NCBI GenBank assembly: GCA_000697475.1
Contig: JNEU01001162.1
Location: 1-64,000 of the forward strand
DNA length: 64,000 nucleotides
Reading direction: 5' to 3'
Source: Lichtheimia corymbifera B2541
Lineage: Eukaryota; Mucoromycota; Mucoromycetes; Mucorales; Lichtheimiaceae
Shown: positions 24,365 to 36,034 of the stretch, piece after piece
Numbering within the stretch: position 1 is the first letter of the stretch
Layout: every line of letters begins with the position of its first letter
Translations under genes and position numbers: made by a program
Notes under the pieces: generated by a model
Database searches by the model: none
What the model was told of the DNA's origin: nothing
The model's input: the letters and a program-made list of their open reading frames with translations, nothing else

Positions 24365-25145
24365 ACAACCCCACTCGCATACCACCCACCAGCAGATACC
24401 TTCCTTTCGATACATTTAAACTACCACCACCACACGCATCACCACCATTCTTGTCTTTAGCACATGTGCTGCTATATGCTTTGTCTGTACATCAATTTTC
24501 GGCTATCAAGCCGGTTAATGCAAAAAAAAACAGCCCCACCCCCATCCCCCCAAAAAAGAATATTAAAATGTCCATAGTAGTCTTTGCTTTATACTGAATC
24601 ATGCAATGCTTAAAGTAATGATATCATGTCTGTGGTGATGATGCGATAGAACTAAGCCGATCTATACTATATATACTCTAAGAGTAGATAAGGTATTCTC
24701 GGTCGAGGCCATTAGCTTGGGACGGGTGCTTCTTGGGTCACGAGGTGTGCAAAAGTTGGAATGTTTGGATACATATCCCGAGGGATTTTACTGTAGAACT
24801 TTTATTTAAGTCATTGAATATTCCTCTTTAGTCTTTTAGATTCTGGTTCCATTCTGCCTTCACAATCTTCTGCAAAGTGGAGAATAAAGCGGCTACTTGC
24901 TCATATACACGTGGTGTGCAATTCCTTCCAATTTCCAATGATCAATAGTAAACGTATATCTAGTAGACCAAAATCCTATCATATGGATGCCATTGGGTTC
25001 CAGTATTTCTTTCGAATGGTTGTGGTTTCATAGCCGCCAGAAACGGAGCAAAGGGTATTGTGGTCATGCGTGGCTGTGATTTTAGATCCTCTTTGACACC
25101 GACGTAATTGCATCTACCTTTCTCCTCTTTTCACCACACTTCATA
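24365..25145. other. Intergenic, no gene seen
   Basis: 780 bp holding the 3' end of the zinc-finger gene and the presumed promoter of the RRM gene. A short poly-A/poly-C stretch sits near 24520-24560. No other feature. Confidence 0.4.
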
Positions 25146-27012
25146 ATGTCAGACACCGTTGATCTTGATATCGATCTTGACAATCTTGACTATGGCGACT
25201 TTGACGATATCAATCCAGATGACCTCGACATTGACAATCTTGAACGAGAACTTGGACTCGTCAACGACACTCCCACCAAGGAAGAAACATCCACAGCCGA
25301 TGACAAGACTCCCACCAATACCAGCGAGCCATCTTCGAATGAGCAAGCCAAGACTACAAGCCAGGATGCGAATACAGTAGACACTTCTTCAAAGACACCA
25401 TCAGCTGCAAAGATTCCCTCATCACCAAAGGCTACCACCACCACCAGTAGTACTAGCCCAAGTAAGGTCGAAGACACCACTACCACCACCACCACCAGCA
25501 AACCCAAAGCATCTTCTTCACCTATTGCATCCCCTGCACGACACCAACATGGCACCAATGGACATCAACAACAATATAATCCTCGTATGAACCGCGGCAA
25601 ACCGTTTATGAGTGGTCAACATCATCATCCTCCATTTAATCCAGGCATGATGAACATCAAGTATGTTCTGCAGTCCCTCTCATTTTTATTCATCTCCTTG
25701 CCTTTCCTCCCGCTTCTACATTCGCCCTCTTGATTCTTTTGTCGCTGTTGCTATTGCTACTGTGATTTGCCCCCGTCTTACAAGCCCAATTGGCGGTTGC
25801 CCACAGTTGTTGATTGCTCGTCGCTATATGGCATGAAAAAGAGAAGAAGAAAAAAGGGATAAAAAGATTGAAGAGAAGGAAAAAAAGAAAAGAAAAAAGG
25901 AATGGAAAAGAGGAGCAATGGAGATGTGGCAATCACCTTTATACACGATTCAATCCAATGATGATACTAACTATGATCATATATGTAGTATGATGATGAT
26001 GATGCAGCAAGCTCAAGTTCCTCGATTCCCTCCACATCCAGGTTTCCCAGCAGGTTTCCCAGGAAAAGCTATCCATATCAATCCAAAGTTTGCAGCAAAA
26101 TTCAATGGATCTCCTCCTACTTCAGCACCGATAGAAGCCAGTTCGATGCCTCTTCCTACAACAACCCCTTCACAAGATGCACTTCAACGACAACGTGAAC
26201 ACATCTTGGAACAGCAACGAAAGCGACGTGAAAGAAAAGCAGCAGAAATGGTAAAGGAAAATGATCAAAGGATTTGGAAGAAAGGGGAAGCTAATATGAC
26301 AAAAACATAGAATGCTGGTGGATCAACAATGGATGCTGGACAAAAGCGGAAAGCTGACAGTGACAATGACCGTGCCAACAGACGACCATTTGCGATCAAG
26401 GGTATGGGAGGAGGACCAGGAGGAGGAGCTGCCAAAGGTATCTCGATCAAGGGTGCTGCCGCTGCTGCCGCTGCTGCTGTTTCTACTTCTCCACCACCAT
26501 CATCGTCATCCAGATCACCGGTACGTTCATCTGCTGGAGCACCTCCAAGTATTCTCAGTCGCATCAACAACCATACAAGACAACAACAACAAGGCCAAAA
26601 ACGTTCTGCACAAGATGATATCAACAGACAGCATCCAAAACGACCTGCATTGAATGAGACGGCGTCATCGTTACAAAAGCAATCAACTACACCATCATCA
26701 CCTATTCCAATCTCTACTACCGGCAAATCATCCAAGCTTGTTGTTTCGAACTTGAGCGATACAGTGACCGAGAAAGAGCTCCGTGAATTGGGTCAAACTA
26801 TCCAAGGCGGTATCAAGGACATTGACATTGATCGAGAGGCACAAAAAGCAACTGTCATTTTCAACAAGGCTGAATCTGCTGTCATTTTCCGAAGAAAGTA
26901 CAACCGGTAAGTAACGCCTTCTCGTCATTATGTCTGGGCTCATTATTGACATGACGCTTATAGATCATTGTTGGGTGGAAATCATATCCAAGTCTCCTTT
27001 GCCACACAATAA
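25146..27012 (+). CDS. RRM-containing RNA-binding protein (RBM33-like architecture)
   Basis: Exons 25146-25660, 25989-26250, 26311-26906 and 26964-27012 give 473 residues. The N terminus is strongly acidic with repeated D-L/D-I units, followed by Thr/Ser- and Pro-rich disorder. Then there is a Pro/Gly/Phe segment (PPHPGFPAGFPGKAIHINPKF), a basic helix (REHILEQQRKRRERKAAEM) and a poly-Ala tract. The C-terminal 75 residues form an RRM: SKLVVSNLSDTVTEKELRELG, then KATVIFNKAESAVIFRRKYN and HIQVSFA. A lone C-terminal RRM behind a long disordered region resembles animal RBM33, but orthology is not proven. The first intron is long (328 nt) and purine-rich. Confidence 0.78.
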
Positions 27013-27344
27013 TCTTCCTTTATACATCTTGCCCAATTCAATTCATGTAAATAGACCAGTCTTTTCTACTTACTCTGCAACCATAACAATGATGGCTTTT
27101 TATTCTGACGGAAAGGGAAAAGTTTATAAATGTGGTGTTGCGTGTCACAATACTTTATGCGTTCAACAACAGTAACATCGATCACTACCAAAAACGGGGT
27201 GCTTTTGCAACTAGCCATTGAATTCAATCGACAAAACAAAAATATGAATGTGGTATTACGTGTAAATGTATAAACTAGCATCTAAATGGGTCTACATAGT
27301 TGGGGATGTGGGTAGGTAGGTGGGTGGGTGCGTGTGTGATGTGC
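27013..27344. other. Convergent intergenic region
   Basis: 330 bp between the ends of the RRM and PKA genes; only 3' UTR-like sequence seen. Confidence 0.4.
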
Positions 27345-28930
27345 TCAAAAGTCAGCAAATAAATGTCGGTATGGATCGCCCTCGGGGTGTTTATAATGCT
27401 TTTCTGCTGGATACTTTTCAAAGTTGCTCGTGTCATGTTCATTCGCATGGGATGGAACAAGGGGTGCCTATTAAAAAAAGATCGTCATTAGGAGGAGAGA
27501 TATATGTAAAAAAGGCAAATGGGATACGTACCCGCACCGTCCTGTTCAATAAACCTCGCCAGTCAGTTCCTCGAAAGAATTTGTGTTGTGCGATATCATT
27601 TCCTCCTCCACGCAAATTTCCTAGTCGCCGTGTCCGATCCACCACTAGGAGTCCTTTGACAAGATCTTTGGCTGCACTATCAAAATGCCTGGGATATCGT
27701 ACTTTGCCTGCCAAGATCTTTTCATAGGTGCCAACGTGTGTGTCATCATAGAATGGAGGATACCCTGCGAGCATTTCATAGATAAGGATACCCAATGCCC
27801 ACCAGTCTACTGCCTTGCTGTGTCCCTTGCTTTGGATAATTTCAGGTGCAAGATACTCAGGTGTACCACAGAGTGTCCATGTCCGATCAGTCACCTTTTT
27901 CGCAAACCCGAAATCTGTAATGCGAATATGTCCCTGGGAATCCAATAAGATGTTTTCAGGTTTGAGATCACGGTAGATGATATCTTTGCGATGCAAATAT
28001 CTATGATAGTATAGTAATGAATATATGGGAGATCTGCCATCCGTGTCCCTGTGATATATAAAATACCCTCCTCCTACTCCTTTCGCTTCCTATTCACCAA
28101 CTTACTCGATAGCCAATACAATTTCTGCTGCATAGAATTGGGTGGTTTGTGTTGAGAATCTTCCAGCCTTGCGCAAGTGTCGAAATAATTCACCGCCAAT
28201 CACATACTCTTGGACCATATAAAGACTATGGGTATCCTGGAACGTGCAACACCTGATAAAGATCATGTTAATAGCCGTGATGATGCATGGTTGATATACA
28301 AGCTTTAACCTACAATTGAACAATGAAGGGGAAGTTGACTTGAGAAAGGACTTGTCGCTCGCTGTTGATATGTTCAATTTGCTTTAGACGGACAATCTCG
28401 GCCTTCTTCAACACTTTGATTGCATAATAAGACGTGCTTGGTTCCCTTTGTTTGGCAAGATGCACGCGACCAAAAGTGCCGGTACCTGAGATAGTTGTAA
28501 CAAAGTCAGCATCATCCCAAACATGGTTGTCCAACCAGTCAAGACGCATACCCAACGTTTCGAGTAGCTCAAAGTCGTCGAGAGTCATTTTGGATTCAGG
28601 ATCAAACTGAGGTGCAGCATGGTGCCATTCAGATAGAACCTGGGTAAGCAAATCGTCGTCATGGGAACTCGTCGTTGCAATATCGCTTGCTTCGCTACCG
28701 CACTTTTTTCCAGTATTGAAGCCACTCAATGTCAGCGACGATCGAAAGGTGATGGTGGAGTGCTGTCGTGGTGGTTCTTGCTCGGCTGTCTCGAGAGCGC
28801 CCGAACGCTCTTGAGGTGGCCTCCTCAAGAGGAACGAGGCAAGGGTAGATAATAGTCGTAGTGGAATTTTGACGACGTTGTTAAAAAGTAGTTGAATAAA
28901 TATATCGGTTGCGTCGTCAAGGCGCTCAAT
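27345..28930 (-). CDS. cAMP-dependent protein kinase catalytic subunit
   Basis: AGC kinase of the PKA C type. Core from [13 protein letters not shown]: glycine loop [15 protein letters not shown] lysine in [24 protein letters not shown], activation loop [14 protein letters not shown] (PDK1-site Thr), GKVRYP, and the PKA tail ending in YRHLFADF with stop at 27345. The exon 1 to 2 splice rebuilds LGTGTFGRV. The first Met of the kinase core is at 28588, but the frame stays open upstream for 114 codons to a splice acceptor at 28931 with no other ATG, so the true start is probably in an upstream exon (see 29007-29150). Fungal PKA subunits often have such extended disordered N termini. The activity is normally held by a regulatory subunit not seen here. 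Confidence 0.9.
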
Positions 28931-29006
28931 CTAATGTATATGAAATGAAGAAGAAAAAGATAAAAGGGAAAACTGAAAGAACAAGCTGGCTTTCAATAAA
29001 ACCCAC

Positions 29007-29150
29007 CATACACACAAAGGCACTATGTTGGTGATTATTTGAGAGAAATATACAACTGCCGTTCTCCCGCTGGTGGATTCTATTGGGTAAAGGATGTTTT
29101 AATGCTTCGATGATCATATCGATAGCGGTCGGCAAGAAATCAATTGCGTT
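29007..29150 (-). CDS. Candidate upstream exon of the PKA gene or of a separate gene
   Basis: An open segment of 48 codons bounded by AG (at 29151-29152 on the minus strand) and GT signals, in phase with the open frame that starts at 28930. It encodes a plausible amphipathic segment (FLPTAIDMIIEALKHPLP) unlike the low-complexity N termini usual for PKA. Joined, the two would give a hydrophobic and helical N-terminal region continuing through [20 protein letters not shown]. No family was recognised. It may be a PKA N-terminal extension or the tail of another gene. Confidence 0.35.
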
Positions 29151-30352
29151 CTATACATCATTCGTGCAACCATGGTAATATGCCAGATTACTGCATTGGT
29201 GGTGGGAGGAGCATTCATCATCCATGAAACATTGACATTATGCACTGCCTTCCCGAGAGAGAGCTCTTTTTGACCGAGATCATCATAGATTCATATATCA
29301 TTCCACATGATGGATCCAAAGATAACATCATTCTAGCTGCCAATTAATAACAAGGGTTGTGCAAGTATACGAAGCATTATGAATCAAGAGGATAGGCACA
29401 GGGACTCCTACTCTGCTGTGTGTGACCCAAAATGACAGGAGACCACCAGGTCATACCTAAACCTTGATGATAACGGTTATTGCCTCTGCTGCTGTAGTAG
29501 ATACATCTTTGGTAGCCGAACGCTTGGATGGAGCAATTGAACATCGTATTGTTAAAGAAATGGAGGGTAAACAGTAAGCCGACTCTGGACCAAAGTTAGG
29601 CTGGATCATCAATCCTTCTTATTATTATTAGGATTGCTTTCATTATCCATGGCCCTTTGTTCGTCTGCTGAATAGGTTCAAGTTGCATTTATTTTCCTTT
29701 TGAAGATCAACAATAAACATGGTCATTGACCTCTTTTCTTTTAGCTGCAGTGGAACAAGTTGCATTTTACGAGGATTTGAAACGTGGGATCTAGCGGTAT
29801 CAGAAAAACCCACGGCACACATTGCGATGAATTAATGAATTCCTGCTGAATGCTGAATGTTTCCCTATGCTTAATTCCCATCAAGCCTAACACCATGAAA
29901 TCATCCAATGAAGACAATAAATCCCCAATGTATAATGCACCCATTCTCAGTGGCGAATAAATACGTATCACGTTTAACATTATTGCGAGGTTGTAATAGA
30001 GGGAACACGTGTTATGTCATGTTCATGGCAACGGTTTCCATGGAAAAATTTATTACAAATGCTATTGAAAAGACGGGTTGTGGTGAATGATTATCAATTG
30101 TGTTAAAGAAGAATGGGGTAGTTAAATGGGTGTGGTGGTGGTGGTTGAGTGGACAAAGATGTATCAGTCAACGTCACGGCCATCGGAGTGGACCCAGCCT
30201 TGTTGTAAACACAAAAATATATCCAGCTCAAGTGTCTTGACGCAACTCTTCAGTCCGAGGATCAGGTTGGCATTACACGCTCACCTTGCTGAACACCATC
30301 GATCTTTGTTTCTGATTGGCAACATATAGCTATCTCCCCACTCTACAACATA
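29151..30352. other. Intergenic with one candidate small ORF
   Basis: 1.2 kb upstream of the complex I gene. The only protein-like stretch is a 36-codon ORF at 29467-29577 on the plus strand (see findings). No RNA gene or repeat was recognised. Confidence 0.4.
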
Positions 30353-32064
30353 ATGTCGTTTGCCACGAAATTGTGGGCGCGTCGACTCGCCACCGCCGCT
30401 CGCCCTGCCTTTACAGCTAATCGAATGACACCTGCTCTTCGTCCCATGCGTCAATGGCGTGGCATGGCTGCTGTCGCTGGTCAACAAACTATCGATAACA
30501 TTCCCACAACCACCATCACCGAAGACAACGACTTTGGCGGTAATGCCATCTTTATTGCTTTGTTATAAAATCTACGAATATGAAACAACTAAGACATACG
30601 TCTTTATGTAGTTGGCGAAGAAGAAGGTGAATCCAAGATGCGCAACTTTACCGTCAACTTTGGTCCTCAGCATCCTGCCGCTCACGGTGTGTTGCGTCTT
30701 ATTTTGGAGTTAAACGGTGAAGAAATCGTTCGAGCTGATCCACATATTGGTCTCTTGCATCGTGGTACTGAGAAGCTTATCGAATACAAGACATATCTTC
30801 AGGCGCTTCCTTACTTTGATCGTCTTGATTACGTCTCCATGATGACCAACGAACAAGCTTATTCTCTCGCCGTCGAAAAGTTGCTCAACATTGAAGTACC
30901 TGAACGTGGTCAATACATCCGTACCATGTTTGGTGAAATCACTCGTATTCTCAATCACATCATGGCTGTCATGTCTCACGCTATGGACGTTGGTGCTTTG
31001 ACTCCTTTCTTGTGGATGTTTGAGGAACGTGAAAAGCTTATGGAATTCTATGAACGTGTCTCTGGTGCTCGTCTTCACTCAGCCTACGTACGCCCTGGTG
31101 GTGTTGCCTATGACCTTCCCATCGGTATCTTGGATGATATCCATGACTGGGCCTTGCAATTTGGTGACCGTATTGATGAGGTCGAAGAAATGTTGAGCGG
31201 TAACCGTATCTGGCAAATCCGTACCGAACGCGTTGGTGTTGTCACTACTCAAGAAGCCAACGATTGGGGTTTCTCTGGTGTCATGGTTCGTGGTTCCGGT
31301 ATCAAGTGGGATATCCGCAAGGCTGCTCCCTATGATGCCTACGACAAGGTTGAATTTGACGTTCCCATCGGCAAGAACGGTGACTGCTTTGATCGTTACC
31401 TCTGCCGTATCGAAGAAATGCGTCAATCCCTTCGTATCATCGGTCAATGTGTCAATGATATGCCCACTGGTCCCTTCAAGGTTGATGACTGGAAGGTATG
31501 TCTTATTCCCCTTATCCTCTCACATGTGTATTCTTCATCATGCTTATACCTATCCTATTCAAGATCGCTCCCCCACCCCGTGCTGCTATGAAGGAGAACA
31601 TGGAAGCTTTGATCCACCACTTCAAGCTCTATTCGGAAGGTTACTCTGTGCCCCAGGGCGAGGTAAGAATGGGATATGAAGCATTAAAGCAAGATATTGA
31701 CATTATGTTGGTGTTATAGACCTACAGTGTCATTGAAGCCCCCAAGGGTGAATTCGGTGTCTTTTTGGTTTCTGATGGTGGTAACCGACCTTACCGTTGC
31801 AAGATCAAGTGAGTAGTAGTTTGGTCACATGGCTGTAATGCTTGCTGGGGAATGAAAAGATGGCTGATAAATCCACTCTCTAGGGCACCTGGTTTCAACC
31901 ACTTGCAAGGATCTGACTTCATGTCCAGAGGCCATTTGCTTCCCGATATGGTTGCCCTTATTGGTACCATGGTAAGTGCATAAGTCTATTCTAAACGAGG
32001 AGCAATATATACTCACAGCACGTGTTTTCTTTAGGATATTGTGTTTGGTGAAGTTGATCGATAA
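30353..32064 (+). CDS. NADH:ubiquinone oxidoreductase 49 kDa subunit (NDUFS2)
   Basis: Core subunit of mitochondrial complex I that helps form the quinone-binding pocket next to cluster N2. Exons 30353-30539, 30612-31495, 31564-31662, 31720-31808, 31884-31971 and 32035-32064 give 458 residues, the family length. The first 40 residues are a mitochondrial presequence ([20 protein letters not shown]). Then come [19 protein letters not shown] with the quinone-site His, [47 protein letters not shown] and the C-terminal GEVDR. Its presence in the nuclear genome with a presequence is as expected for fungi, and shows that complex I is retained in this organism. Confidence 0.98.
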
Positions 32065-32439
32065 ACGCCCCCTCTTTGAACTACCCTTTAAAAAAACGAT
32101 ACGAATAAAACAACAAGGCAAACCCGTTATATCATCTTTTGTCTTGTCCAATAGAAGAAACACAACATGCAGAGTATGGTTGAATACACGAGGACATGAA
32201 TGGATAGCATTGTCACAAAGATACATAACACAAAGAACCATATAACGCCATTGTTTTCATTTTCATTATCTGCATGAACTAGAAGCAGTATTACCCCACA
32301 CCACGTGTACCATCGCTAAAAATCACGTGATGACCATTGTAATTTGATGTTCATGAATGAGATAGCTGTTAAAGTGATGATTCTATTTGTATTGTAATTG
32401 GTTGTATTATGTACTGGAAGCTAATATGAATTAAGTATG
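32065..32439. other. Convergent intergenic region
   Basis: 375 bp between the stop codons of NDUFS2 and the GPHR gene. AT-rich, 3' UTR only as far as seen. Confidence 0.4.
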
Positions 32440-34267
32440 CTATGCTACATGTTCTAATTGGATATCTGCAAAATCAGTTGCGAGGTTTCTAGCGTCGTTT
32501 GTTTGGTGCAAAACATAGAGAACCGTGGCCGCCAGCAGCCATGAAATGACAAAGATGATATCAGACCAATGCCTAAAGTAGTCAAATTCAATGTCCTTGA
32601 GGGATGATGTAAGGAAGTGACTAAGCTCGATACATTAGCTATCAACAAGACGACCATAATCGGTCAATTGCACGTACCGATATTCAGGTGGTAGATTGCT
32701 CTGCATCATCAGGACTGAGCTCAAAAAGTACATCCCCATCATGTGCGCGACGAACAATGCAATGTTGATCTTTGATACCGTCATACGACGCGAGAAGGAA
32801 CGCATGACTTTGGATAACAGGTTGACAAATCCTCGTACTGATACTGCACAAATGATGCCTGCCGCAAAAAAGCTTAGTTGCTGAGACCAGTAACCGGTAT
32901 CTGATATTCCAAAATGGCTGATCAAGACCGAAAGCATTCTGCTGATGGGATCCGTTGTACCGACACGACGCAAAATGACGTTGAAGGTGGTCTTCAGAAT
33001 GACAAATCGAGCAATAAGGTGACTAGTTTCAATGGATCCGCCACCCAAGTCCCATAGTAACTTACCACCGCAAGCCTATAAATACAATATAGGCTAAATA
33101 GATGGCTGATAACATTCCAGCACCGTCCACGCCATGTCATCGAGTATTGTGTCTTGGCTCGTTCTCGGGTCAATTCGCTGAGATCAGCTTTCATGTCTTC
33201 CACCAAGTGTTCCAGCTGCTGGATTTCAGTCTCCAATAAATCGTATTCTTTTACAAAACAAATAAGTTGACCGTACCGATGCGCCATTTCTTATGCTCAC
33301 CTTGTTTGGATGATCCCAGAAATGTGAAAAGTCGACCTAGTGATGATGGTTTCTACTCAGTAATATTAATCTCACCTTCATATCCTTCATTGAGACAATA
33401 AAAGACATACCTGTGGTTCCTGACGAGTCATCCTTGATAGTGTATCAATCTTATCTTGAAGCATCCTTTGGGTTTGTTCATAAGCTTGTTGTGCGTTACG
33501 TAAGTCTCGTTCGCTCACTGGCCTGAAAAAATTATTGCCTGTTCAGCATATGATATACAGGTGCCTTCCCTCCATAGTATACTTACTTTTTAAACATGCC
33601 GAGTGTGTTGTAAGGCGTGTTGACCACACCGATGCCAGAGAGAATGGATGTCACAGTGACGCCTACGATGCTGACACGGAAGATAGCAAGCTCTGACCAT
33701 GATAGTGGTTTATCTAATATTGGATGTGAGATTCCACTGGATGGACCTGCTGTTGCATTCAAGGCTGGCGTACCTGTTGTCACACGTGTAAAGAGATAAA
33801 GATAGACCATCCATCCAACACAAGCAAAATAAAATGCCACCTTGTGTCTCCAACCTTCATGTCGTTTCTAGTCAGTATATACTATCCACTCATCCTATGG
33901 TCATGGACTTACCTCGTGTGTGCCTCAAAAACGTATATAGCTGGTACCATGGGATAAGTATGACCACCAGGAACAGTAACACATAGAGATTGATGTTCCA
34001 ATAACGCCACCGAGTTCTTGATTGATAATCCATAAGCCTCATGTACATACACTGCGTGAAGCCTACCACTTACGCGATCGACGATAGATCCATAATTTCG
34101 GCAAAGACCAACAGAAATAAAGTGCAGGAGCAGCTCATGGTGAGAGCGAAGATAACGTTGGGCGGTGTCATGGTGAATGGCTCTTTGAATAGAAGCTTCG
34201 CAGCAGCATTTGCACCGATGGTGAGGATCAGTAGCTGCAGAATGAGGAGCAAGACATTTTCAATCAT
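32440..34267 (-). CDS. Golgi pH regulator (GPHR/GPR89) family channel
   Basis: Multi-pass membrane protein of the GPR89 family: anion channel controlling Golgi acidity in animals, GTG1/2 in plants. It begins MIENVLLLILQLLILTIGAN with LFKEPF and the TMSCSCTLFLLVFAEI helix that corresponds to the family's second membrane span. Next exons give LYVLLFLVVILIPWYQLYTFL, WSELAIFRVSIVGVTVTSILSGIGVVNTPYN (GPHR_N signature), a charged coiled-coil segment (YDLLETEIQQLEHLVEDMKADL), then SVRGFVNLLSKVMRSFSR, MTVSKINIALFVAHMMGMYFLSSVLMM and a last span before the stop at 32440. About eight short introns. Exact edges of the middle exons were not all resolved. Confidence 0.88.
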
Positions 34268-34961
34268 TGGCCAAAGGTGCTAGAACAAAGAGGAAGGTGG
34301 AAATGCATATATAATGAAATTGGGATCCTTTCCTTATCAGGTCGGATTTGAATGAATGCAGGAGATTGAAAGGCATTCTACTGACCTTGACAATGACAAT
34401 GACAATGATATGGATGGATGATGTTGCTGTGTATCTCTTTACATAAAACCGTTGATGAATCGGCATATCCATGCGTAGATGCTCTTTCTTGGTAGTCTCT
34501 TACAGCTATGATTATTGAGCCACGGCCAGATATAAATGGTTCATCCCCTTGGCAACGGTCGTCAATGCAACCGATATAGGCGTCGATATTAGCACAGTAA
34601 CACTTGTATACATATTTAAAGCAGCGTATCGACTTTCAACGCGAAGCACATATCCGTTGCCAAGAATCAGCTATTGGTGCGAGCGCTTTGTTATCATGAA
34701 CTTTTTGGAAAGTAGAATAATATTAATGGATACTTCAATCATTAACACATATCATTTATCAAGCATACAATGCCAATTGACACACAAGTGTTGCGTCTAA
34801 ATGGAGGACGTGGTTGTTTCATCGGGAGCAGTGGCACCCCGCCGTGTGAGATATATATGCAGCAACCGTGTGGATTTATTCCGACAAGCGATCGCCAAAG
34901 GCAGTAACCTGTGCGGCTCTTGCTTTACTTTCTCTCTTTTTGCATTTACGCAGTTTGCTCC
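34268..34961. other. Divergent intergenic region
   Basis: About 690 bp between the divergent GPHR and E2 genes. It has ORFs on the plus strand (for example 34801-35133) that overlap the E2 leader and first exon in another frame and show no family features. Confidence 0.4.
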
Positions 34962-35846
34962 ATGGCTAGACCACTTTATTCGAAACGATTGTCAAAAGAA
35001 CTACGCGGTAAGCATGGCAAGCTATATCAATGGAGGAACTACATCCACTGATGAGTGCCACCTTGTAGATCTTGCAGCCAATCCTCCAGAAGGTGTATCA
35101 GTAGAAGATGCCAACGATTTCAAAAGGTATTGAATATTATAGGTGTCTTCTTGCATATGTGTACTAATACATACATGATTTAGATGGAAACTTCGGATAT
35201 GTGGGGCACCGGGTACTCTCTACGAGGCAAGTAGACGACGCATTATGCAATGACAAAATCACTGACGCATGGATACCGTTTCTAAAAGGGAGAAGAATTC
35301 GATTTGGAGGTGAGCATTACGATTACATGAGCTTGGGAATATCAATGCTGAAAAACGACTAGTTCCGGTTTACACCCGAGTATCCATTGGAATCACCAGA
35401 AGTGCTCTTTGTCCAGCCTCGTGTCCCAATTCATCCACAGTACGTTTGACAGCCAAAATATGGTCATTCTATCGTCATGTGCTAATACGTCTATCTAGTG
35501 TACGGTTGGAATTTATGCTTGAGCCGTCTCATCATGTGGGTAAATCATTCATCTCATACCTTTGTTATAGATTTATTCCAATGGTCATATCTGCCTCAAC
35601 ATCTTGTACAAAGATTGGTCACCGGTCCAGACTGTGGCGCAAGTATGTTTATCCATCCAATCAATGCTGTCGAGCTGTACAAAGAAGGTGAGTCGTCCCC
35701 CGGATCAGATCAAACAATGGCTTGCAACCTTTTACTGAAACATGTCACTTGACCAGGAACGGCCACCAGATAATGATCTCTACGTCAAATCAGCACACGC
35801 ATCACCCAAAAAGACAGCTTGGGCTTTCCACGACGAGAGTGTATAA
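34962..35846 (+). CDS. Ubiquitin-conjugating enzyme E2, UBE2W-like
   Basis: Class I E2 most like UBE2W, which ubiquitinates protein N termini. Exons: 34962-35007, 35069-35126, 35184-35226, 35289-35309, 35363-35439, an internal exon discussed below, 35571-35687, 35757-35846. Motifs: KRLSKELRDLAANPPEGVSV, GAPGTLYEGEEFDLEFRFTPEYP, IHPH..YSNGHICLNILYKDWSP with the catalytic Cys, and SIQSMLSSCTKKERPPDNDLYV. The intron 35227-35288 has a GC donor (GCAAGT) and the exon after it is 21 nt. Joining 35439 straight to 35571 breaks the frame. Either a single nucleotide at 35499 (150 residues, consensus restored) or a 37-nt exon 35499-35535 (162 residues, 12 extra) fixes it. A sequencing indel is the plain alternative. 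Confidence 0.82.
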
Positions 35847-36034
35847 CATAGTCGACTGCATTAACACCAATAAACAAGCAAAAAGAACACATACGATAAA
35901 GGAGTGCTATATTGAATATGGATGGTGGAGGATTCAAGGGGGGATTGGATGTCATATCAATGCTTATATATTAGGTTTTGGTTATGAACATGATATGTAA
36001 GGATATGTTAAGACTAAAGGACAAGATATGCATT

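Noticed and set aside
34801..35133. 110-codon plus-strand ORF over the E2 5' end
   Set aside because: It overlaps the first two E2 exons in another frame and has no family features; it is leader sequence read in frame by chance.
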